64,000 nucleotides of DNA. Origin: Luteimonas chenhongjianii. Its GTDB lineage: Bacteria > Pseudomonadota > Gammaproteobacteria > Xanthomonadales > Xanthomonadaceae. This document shows positions 58,913 to 64,000 of this stretch, piece after piece. Position 1 is the stretch's first letter, and every line of letters begins with the position of its first letter. Where the stretch lies: NCBI RefSeq assembly GCF_002327105.1, contig NZ_CP023406.1, positions 1,054,001-1,118,000 of the forward strand, in the 5' to 3' direction. The notes beneath the pieces are model-generated. The model was given only the letters and a program-made list of their open reading frames with translations. It did not search any database and was not told the origin of the DNA. The translations under genes and the position numbers were made by a program.

Positions 58913-59557
58913 ATGCGCGCCCCGTCCCTGCTACGCCTGACCGCCACAATCCTCGCCATCTGCGTGCTGGCCGCCTGCGGCCGCAATGCGCGCGAGGACG
59001 CGCCGTTCATGGGCGAATCCTTCGACGCCGACGAGACCTATTCGCGTACCTATGCGCTGCCGCCGGCGCAGGTCTGCAGCGCGGCGCGTCTCGCCCTGCT
59101 CGGTCAGGGGTACGCGGTCGGCAAGGCGAATGACGATGCGGTCGAGGCGACCAAGAACTTCCAGCCCGAAGACGAGGTGCATACGCAGCTGTCGGTCCGC
59201 GTGTCCTGCGTGCCGCGGGGCAACGATGGATCGCTGCTGTTCGTCAGTGCGCTGCTCGACCGATACGTGCTGCGCAAGAGCTCGAACTCGGCCAGCGTCG
59301 GCGTCGGCGGCATCGGCTCGCTGTCCTTGCCGATCGGCAGCCGCGAAGACTCGCTGGTGCGCACCGCCAGCAGCACCGTGCAGGACACGGGCTTCTACCG
59401 CCGGTTCTTCGAACGTGTCGGCTACTACGTGCCTGCGCCCAGCAGTCGCGACCGCAAGCCGAGCCCGCTGGAGATGCGCCAGGAGGATCCACCGCCTGCG
59501 GATCTCAGGCACGGCGGCGATGCCACGTCCCCCGTTGGCGGCTCGCCTGCTCGCTGA
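58913..59557 (+). CDS. DUF2242-type lipoprotein
   Basis: 214 residues from the ATG at 58913. The signal ends in the lipobox LAAC (Cys21). The conserved part runs from FDADETYSRTYALPPAQVCSAARLALLGQGYAVGKAN to VQDTGFYRRFFERVG, the DUF2242 pattern: a single domain with two cysteines and a final RFFxxV. The C-terminal 40 residues are Pro/Asp-rich. It is probably an envelope lipoprotein of unknown role. It lies 102 bp before gspE and could be on its transcript. Confidence 0.75.
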   Translation: MRAPSLLRLTATILAICVLAACGRNAREDAPFMGESFDADETYSRTYALPPAQVCSAARLALLGQGYAVGKANDDAVEATKNFQPEDEVHTQLSVRVSCVPRGNDGSLLFVSALLDRYVLRKSSNSASVGVGGIGSLSLPIGSREDSLVRTASSTVQDTGFYRRFFERVGYYVPAPSSRDRKPSPLEMRQEDPPPADLRHGGDATSPVGGSPAR

Positions 59558-59659
59558 AGCGATGGGCTGCGGCAACGCATTCGCGCAGCGACGGCGCCGG
59601 CAATCGGCGTGCGCGGTCGGCCCGGCCTGAACTGCTAAAGTCCGGCCAACCGACATTCA

Positions 59660-61408
59660 ATGGGTGGCCCAGCCGTGAACGCGGTGTTCGAGGAATCTCC
59701 GGCGACGCCCGACACACCCGAAGCACGCATCGTCGCGCGCCTGCGGGACAACGGCCGGCTCAAGGATGGCGACCTGGGCCGGGCGCAGCGCCTGCACGCC
59801 GAGGCCGGCGGCAGCCTGCTCGGCCTGCTGGGGCGTCTGGGTCTGGTGTCCGAACGCGACCATGCCGAAGCCTGCGCCGCCGAACTCGGTTTGCCCCTGC
59901 TCGCGGCGAAATCGGTGCCCGAAGATCCGCCCGAACTCGTCGAGGGCGCACAGCCGCTGTCGGTGCGTTTCCTGCGCCAATTCCATCTGCTGCCGATCGG
60001 CGAAAGCCGTGGCCGGCTGCAGGTGTGGATGTCCGATCCGCAGGACGGCTATGCGCTCGACGCGGTGCGCCTGGCGACCGGTTGCGAGATCGCGCCGGCG
60101 GTCGGGCTGCGCTCGGAAATCGACGACCTGATCGAGCGCTGGTACGGCCAGGGCCGCAGCGCCATGGGCACGATCGTCGAGTCGGCAGATGGCGAGGGCG
60201 GCGGCGATGTCGACGATGTCGAACACCTGCGTGATCTCGCGTCCGAAGCGCCGGTGATCCGCCTGGTGAACCTGCTGATCCAGCGCGCGGTGGAACTGCG
60301 CGCTTCCGACATCCACATCGAGCCCTTCGAAAGCCGGCTGAAGGTGCGCTACCGCGTCGACGGCGTGCTGATCGACGGCGAGAGCCCGCCGGTGAACCTG
60401 ACCGCCGCAGTGATCAGCCGCATCAAGATCATGGCGCGGCTCAACATCGCCGAGCGCCGCCTGCCGCAGGACGGCCGCATCATGCTGCGCGTGCAGGGCA
60501 AGGAGCTGGACCTGCGCGTGAGCACCATGCCCACCGCCCATGGCGAGAGCGTGGTGATGCGCCTGCTCGACCGCGAGACCGTGGTCTTCGATTTCTACCG
60601 GCTCGGCTTCACCGACGAGTTCCTGCCGCAGTTCAACAAGGTGCTCGACCAGCCTCACGGCATCCTGCTGGTCACCGGGCCCACCGGTTCGGGCAAGACC
60701 ACGACGCTCTACACCGCGCTGTCGCAGCTCAATACGCCGGACGTGAAGATCATCACCGTCGAGGATCCGGTCGAGTACCAGATCGAAGGCATCAACCAGA
60801 TCCAGGCCAAGCCGTCGATCGGACTCGACTTCGCCCACGCGCTGCGCTCGATCGTCCGCCAGGATCCGGACATCATCATGATCGGCGAGATGCGCGATCT
60901 GGAAACCGCGCGCATCGCGATCCAGTCGGCGCTCACCGGCCATCTGGTGCTCAGCACGCTGCACACCAACAACGCCGCCGGCGGCATCACCCGCATGCTC
61001 GACATGGGGGTCGAGGACTACCTGCTGACCTCGACCATCAACGGCATCCTCGCCCAGCGCCTGGTGCGCAGGCTCGAGCGGACGCATGCGGTGCGCTATG
61101 CGGCGTCCCCGGAGGAGATCGAACGCTTCGAGCTGCGCCGCTTCCAGCCCGACGGCGAGATCATGCTGTATCGGCCCGGGCCGTCCGCTGTCGCGCCCAC
61201 CGGCTATCTGGGCCGCACGACGATCGTCGAATTCCTGGTCATGAACGATGCCCTGCGTCGCGCGGTCATGCGGCACGCCGGCATGGGCGAACTCGAGCAG
61301 CTTGCCCGCGAATCGGGCATGCGCACGATGTACGAGGACGGCATCCTCAAGGCACTGGCCGGCGAGACGACGATCGAGGAAGTACTGCGCGTGACGGAAG
61401 ACGCGTGA
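59660..61408 (+). CDS. gspE: Type II secretion ATPase GspE (XpsE)
   Basis: 582 residues. Hexameric ATPase that drives pseudopilus assembly from the cytoplasmic side. The N-terminal domain (about 20-150) docks to GspL. The ATPase core has SDIHIEPFE, Walker A GPTGSGKTTT, the Asp box DVKIITVEDPVEY, Walker B DPDIIMIGEMRD and the His box HLVLSTLHTN. The CxxC-Cx..xC zinc motif usual in GspE is absent: the segment LERTHAVRYAASPEEIERF to PTGYLGRTTIVEF has no cysteine. An alternative start is GTG at 59675. The stop is followed by an inserted lipoprotein gene before gspF. Confidence 0.95.
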   Translation: MGGPAVNAVFEESPATPDTPEARIVARLRDNGRLKDGDLGRAQRLHAEAGGSLLGLLGRLGLVSERDHAEACAAELGLPLLAAKSVPEDPPELVEGAQPLSVRFLRQFHLLPIGESRGRLQVWMSDPQDGYALDAVRLATGCEIAPAVGLRSEIDDLIERWYGQGRSAMGTIVESADGEGGGDVDDVEHLRDLASEAPVIRLVNLLIQRAVELRASDIHIEPFESRLKVRYRVDGVLIDGESPPVNLTAAVISRIKIMARLNIAERRLPQDGRIMLRVQGKELDLRVSTMPTAHGESVVMRLLDRETVVFDFYRLGFTDEFLPQFNKVLDQPHGILLVTGPTGSGKTTTLYTALSQLNTPDVKIITVEDPVEYQIEGINQIQAKPSIGLDFAHALRSIVRQDPDIIMIGEMRDLETARIAIQSALTGHLVLSTLHTNNAAGGITRMLDMGVEDYLLTSTINGILAQRLVRRLERTHAVRYAASPEEIERFELRRFQPDGEIMLYRPGPSAVAPTGYLGRTTIVEFLVMNDALRRAVMRHAGMGELEQLARESGMRTMYEDGILKALAGETTIEEVLRVTEDA

Positions 61409-61446
61409 GTGTGCGCACCTATCGGGGGAATGCCATGGAGGCGGTG

Positions 61447-62184
61447 ATGAGACACGCAGCTTTTTGGGGACTGGTCGCGGCGATGCTCGCAGGCTGTGAC
61501 GACCATGGCGCGCCACAGGAACGCAGGGCGGGCGAGGATCCTGCAGCCGTCGACAGCCGACCGGATGTCGCAGCGCCAAATCCGGTTCACGCCCGGGGTG
61601 AAGCGCCGACGCAGCCAACGGCACCCGAAGGCACCGTGGTTGTCAGGCATTTGCCGTCCACCGACCTGCTCGCTGTCCCCGGGGATTCAAGCGAACGCAG
61701 CCCGGGGAGTGCTTCCGAGCGCGCCGAGCCGTTTGCGCGACCTGCTGATGCATCGCAGGCATCCGCACCCGCCGAATCGCGATTCCTGCGCAATGGCAGG
61801 CTGCGCGCGGAGGCGATGGGGGTTTTCCACGACGGGCCGGCCTGGTCGAAGCTCGCGCGGGATTTCGAGAATGACGGCCTGAGCGATCCGGACGCGCGGG
61901 ATCTACACCTGCTTTTCGGCGATTGGCTCACCACAACGCTCGGCCGCCATGGCCTGGAGTTCGCCGACTTCGGCTGCGGCCGCAGCCTGTGCCTGGCGAC
62001 GACTCCGCTGTCCGGGCCCGATGCGCAGGCTGCCTACCAGCGCTGGAGCAGACAAGAGCGCAAGGCGTCGCCCATGCCGCTCCCGGTCTTCGTGGAATCG
62101 CCATTCACCTGGCCTGACGGCCGCACCGAAATGCGGATGATGTTTTCCACCGATCCCCACGGCGCGGCGATCGGCACGCCGTAG
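61447..62184 (+). CDS. Lipoprotein of unknown function between gspE and gspF
   Basis: 245 residues from the ATG at 61447, preceded by GGAGG at 5 bp; an ATG at 61435 is possible. The signal MRHAAFWGLVAAMLAGC ends in lipobox LAGC (Cys17). Residues about 20-115 are low complexity (Ala, Pro, Glu, Arg). A folded C-terminal domain follows (about 120-245), with HLLFGDWLTTTLGRHGLEF, a Cys pair in FGCGRSLCLATT, and WSRQERKASPMPLPVFV. The Cys-x-R-x-x-Cys motif recurs in exported xanthomonad proteins of unknown role. It starts 38 bp after gspE and ends 11 bp before gspF, so it is probably in the secretion operon. Confidence 0.75.
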   Translation: MRHAAFWGLVAAMLAGCDDHGAPQERRAGEDPAAVDSRPDVAAPNPVHARGEAPTQPTAPEGTVVVRHLPSTDLLAVPGDSSERSPGSASERAEPFARPADASQASAPAESRFLRNGRLRAEAMGVFHDGPAWSKLARDFENDGLSDPDARDLHLLFGDWLTTTLGRHGLEFADFGCGRSLCLATTPLSGPDAQAAYQRWSRQERKASPMPLPVFVESPFTWPDGRTEMRMMFSTDPHGAAIGTP

Positions 62185-62195
62185 GAGACCGGACC

Positions 62196-63413
62196 ATGCC
62201 CCTCTACCGCTACAAGGCCCTCAACACGCGCGGCGAGACGCTCGACGGCACCATGGATGCCGCCAGCGAAGCCGACGTGGCCTTGCGGCTGCAGGAACAG
62301 GGGCATCTGCCGATCGAAGCGCGGCCGGCCAGCGAAGCGCGCGCAGTCGAAGACTGGAGGGCGCTGTTCAAGCCGAAGCCGTTCGCAGGCCAGCGGCTGG
62401 TGCAGTTCACCCAGCAGCTGGCGACGCTGCTCAATGCCGGGCAGCCGCTGGACCGCGCCTTGACGATCCTGCTGGACCTGCCCGAGGAACCCGAAGCCAA
62501 GCGCACGATCACCGAGCTGCGCGACGCCGTGCGCGGCGGTGTTTCGCTGTCGGCGGCGCTGGAACGCCAGCACGGCACGTTCTCGCGGCTTTACGTGAAC
62601 ATGGTCCGCGCCGGCGAGGCCGGTGGCAGCCTCGAGGACACACTGCAACGCCTGGCCGACTACCTGGAGCGGGCGCGTGCGCTGCGCGGGCGCGTGGTCA
62701 ACGCGCTGATCTATCCGGCGATCCTGATCGTCATGGTCGGTGCGTCGCTGATGTTCCTGCTCGGCTACGTGGTGCCGCAGTTCGCGGCGATGTACGACAG
62801 CCTCGATGCGGAGCTGCCGGGCTTCACGATGGTCGTACTGGGCGTGGGCGAGTTCGTCCGCGACTGGTGGATCGCGCTGCTCATCGTGCCGGCACTCGCG
62901 GTTTATGCCTTCACGCTGAAACTGCGCGATGCGCGCTTCCGGCTGCGCTTCGATGCCTGGCTGCTACAGCGGCGGATCTTCGGGCCGCTGGTCGCGCGTA
63001 TCGAGACCGCGCGGCTCGCGCGCACCCTCGGCACCCTGCTTCGCAACGGCGTGCCGCTGATCGCGGCGCTGGGTATCGGCCGCAAGGTGCTGGGCAATCT
63101 CGCCCTGTCGGCGGATGTCGAAGCGGCGGAGGCGGAGGTCAAGAACGGCGTGGGCCTGTCGGCCGCGCTCGGCCGCAGCAAGCGGTTTCCGCGGCTGGCG
63201 ATCCAGATGATCCAGGTCGGCGAGGAATCCGGCGCGCTCGATGCGATGCTGCTGCGCACCGCCGACACCTTCGACCAGCAGACCGGTACCTCGCTCGATC
63301 GCATGCTCGCCGCCTTGGTGCCCGCGATCACCATGCTGCTTGCGCTGGTGGTGATGGCGGTGATCCTCGCGGTGCTGGTGCCGATCTACGACCTGACCAG
63401 TGTCATCGGCTGA
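62196..63413 (+). CDS. gspF: Type II secretion inner-membrane platform protein GspF (XpsF)
   Basis: 405 residues. Polytopic platform protein that connects the GspE ATPase with the growing pseudopilus. It begins MPLYRYKALNTRGETLDGTMDA. Two homologous cytoplasmic domains (about 65-170 and 270-370) share FTQQLATLLNAGQPLDRAL / LARTLGTLLRNGVPLIAAL and VRAGEAGGSLEDTL / IQVGEESGALDAML. Membrane segments lie at about 172-195, 222-240 and 378-400. The start is 11 bp after the lipoprotein gene. Confidence 0.96.
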   Translation: MPLYRYKALNTRGETLDGTMDAASEADVALRLQEQGHLPIEARPASEARAVEDWRALFKPKPFAGQRLVQFTQQLATLLNAGQPLDRALTILLDLPEEPEAKRTITELRDAVRGGVSLSAALERQHGTFSRLYVNMVRAGEAGGSLEDTLQRLADYLERARALRGRVVNALIYPAILIVMVGASLMFLLGYVVPQFAAMYDSLDAELPGFTMVVLGVGEFVRDWWIALLIVPALAVYAFTLKLRDARFRLRFDAWLLQRRIFGPLVARIETARLARTLGTLLRNGVPLIAALGIGRKVLGNLALSADVEAAEAEVKNGVGLSAALGRSKRFPRLAIQMIQVGEESGALDAMLLRTADTFDQQTGTSLDRMLAALVPAITMLLALVVMAVILAVLVPIYDLTSVIG

Positions 63414-63445
63414 GCGGGCGGACGGGTCTGGACGGGGAAGGCCGC

Positions 63446-64000
63446 ATGTGGAAACCGGCAATGAACTGTCTCGGCGCGGGCTTGATCTTGCTGGCGCTGG
63501 TGGCCTGCCAGCCTGCGGTCACCGACGGGGCTGCAGGCGACGCGGACGCCCAACCGCAGCCGGCGTCGACGGCAGGCAGTGATCCGTCCGGCTCGCGCGT
63601 GGCGCGGAGCGAGGCCGCGCTTTGGCGGGCGAGCCGTTACGAGCAGCTGCAGCACGCCGCCCAGGAGGCCGGTGCTCCGTTCGGCGTCCTCCTGCTGGGT
63701 GCGTCCGCCACCGACGTCTGCGTTCTCGACACGATCGCCCTGGAGAAGTTCCATGGCGCGTACCGCGAGGATCCCGGCCTGACGCTTTCGCTCGCGGAGC
63801 TGCGCGCGTTCCAGGCGCGCTTCTGTCCACCGGAGAAGCCGCTCGACCGGCGCGAGGCCGAGCGTGTGGAGATGCAGCGTCGGGTCGAGGCCGGTGATGC
63901 GGACGCACAGCTGATCTCCGCGCTGCTGGAAGCGGATGAACAGATGGACCATGAAGATCGCCACGTGCTGCGCCTGGCGGCCGAGAGGACAAGCGCTGAA
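63446..64000 (+). CDS. Lipoprotein of unknown function, cut by the window end
   Basis: At least 185 codons from the ATG at 63446, open to the last base. GGGGAAGG precedes the start. The signal MWKPAMNCLGAGLILLALVAC ends in lipobox LVAC (Cys21). A flexible Ala/Asp/Pro stretch (about 22-55) leads to a helical part: ALWRASRYEQLQHAAQEAG, a hydrophobic strand FGVLLLGASATDVCVLD, and REAERVEMQRRVEAGDADAQLISALLEADEQ, which looks like the start of TPR/Sel1-type helices. It follows gspF by 32 bp on the same strand. Family unknown; the stop is outside the window. Confidence 0.7.
   Translation, partial: MWKPAMNCLGAGLILLALVACQPAVTDGAAGDADAQPQPASTAGSDPSGSRVARSEAALWRASRYEQLQHAAQEAGAPFGVLLLGASATDVCVLDTIALEKFHGAYREDPGLTLSLAELRAFQARFCPPEKPLDRREAERVEMQRRVEAGDADAQLISALLEADEQMDHEDRHVLRLAAERTSAE

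Overview
The window is one contiguous piece of a high-GC (about two-thirds G+C or more by eye) gammaproteobacterial chromosome. Protein character and gene order point to the Xanthomonadaceae, near Lysobacter/Luteimonas. The indicators are pepA-holC-valS divergent from lptF-lptG, xerD-dsbC followed by purL, a giant YadA-type adhesin and a secreted subtilase beside the type II secretion genes gspE/gspF, and many small secreted or lipoprotein genes of xanthomonad type. I see no integrase-bounded island, insertion sequence, CRISPR array, rRNA or tRNA. The genus call is inference.

Layout. 0-11.4 kb: small envelope and stress genes (host-attachment-family protein plus a coupled thioredoxin, 3-methyladenine glycosylase, an SRAP-fold protein lacking its catalytic residues, cupin, apt, lytic transglycosylase, sugar dehydrogenase, EF-hand protein, HAD phosphatase) mixed with unassigned exported proteins. 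11.5-17 kb, minus strand: dsbD-tlpA (thiol-redox) and aroQ-accB-accC (shikimate pathway and fatty acid synthesis). 17.2-20.1 kb: a PagL-like lipid A deacylase and groES-groEL with a sigma-32 promoter and a CIRCE-like operator. 20.2-30.4 kb: a large membrane-anchored protein, HI0933-type flavoprotein, GIY-YIG protein, acetate/succinate CoA-transferase, a MurG-like glycosyltransferase away from any cell-division cluster, and glnE. 30.5-32.4 kb: rpoH behind a sigma-E-type promoter that overlaps a perfect CIRCE-like palindrome, then zupT. 32.7-40 kb: valS, holC, pepA and divergent lptF-lptG. 40.4-47 kb: RDD protein, xerD, dsbC, purL. 47.4-58 kb: a 2858-residue trimeric autotransporter adhesin with eight head-neck modules and a recent internal duplication, then a secreted S8 protease. 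58.4-64 kb: a small protein, a DUF2242-type lipoprotein, gspE, an inserted lipoprotein gene, gspF, and a second lipoprotein gene cut by the window edge.

How it works together. Much of the window serves the envelope: periplasmic disulfide traffic (DsbD, TlpA, DsbC), LPS export and modification (LptFG, PagL-like), murein (lytic transglycosylase, MurG-like), secretion (GspE/F) and surface adhesion. The regulatory DNA is the most informative part. groES and rpoH share the same palindrome (GCAGTC-N9-GACTGC core), which suggests one repressor, probably HrcA, on both the chaperonin operon and the heat-shock sigma gene. The adhesin gene has a CRP/Clp-type site, and an intrinsic terminator with a T8 tract lies only about 30 bp before its start codon, which suggests control by premature termination. 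No obviously new multi-gene defence or mobile system was found. The best leads are the degenerate SRAP protein, the rpoH control region and the adhesin leader.
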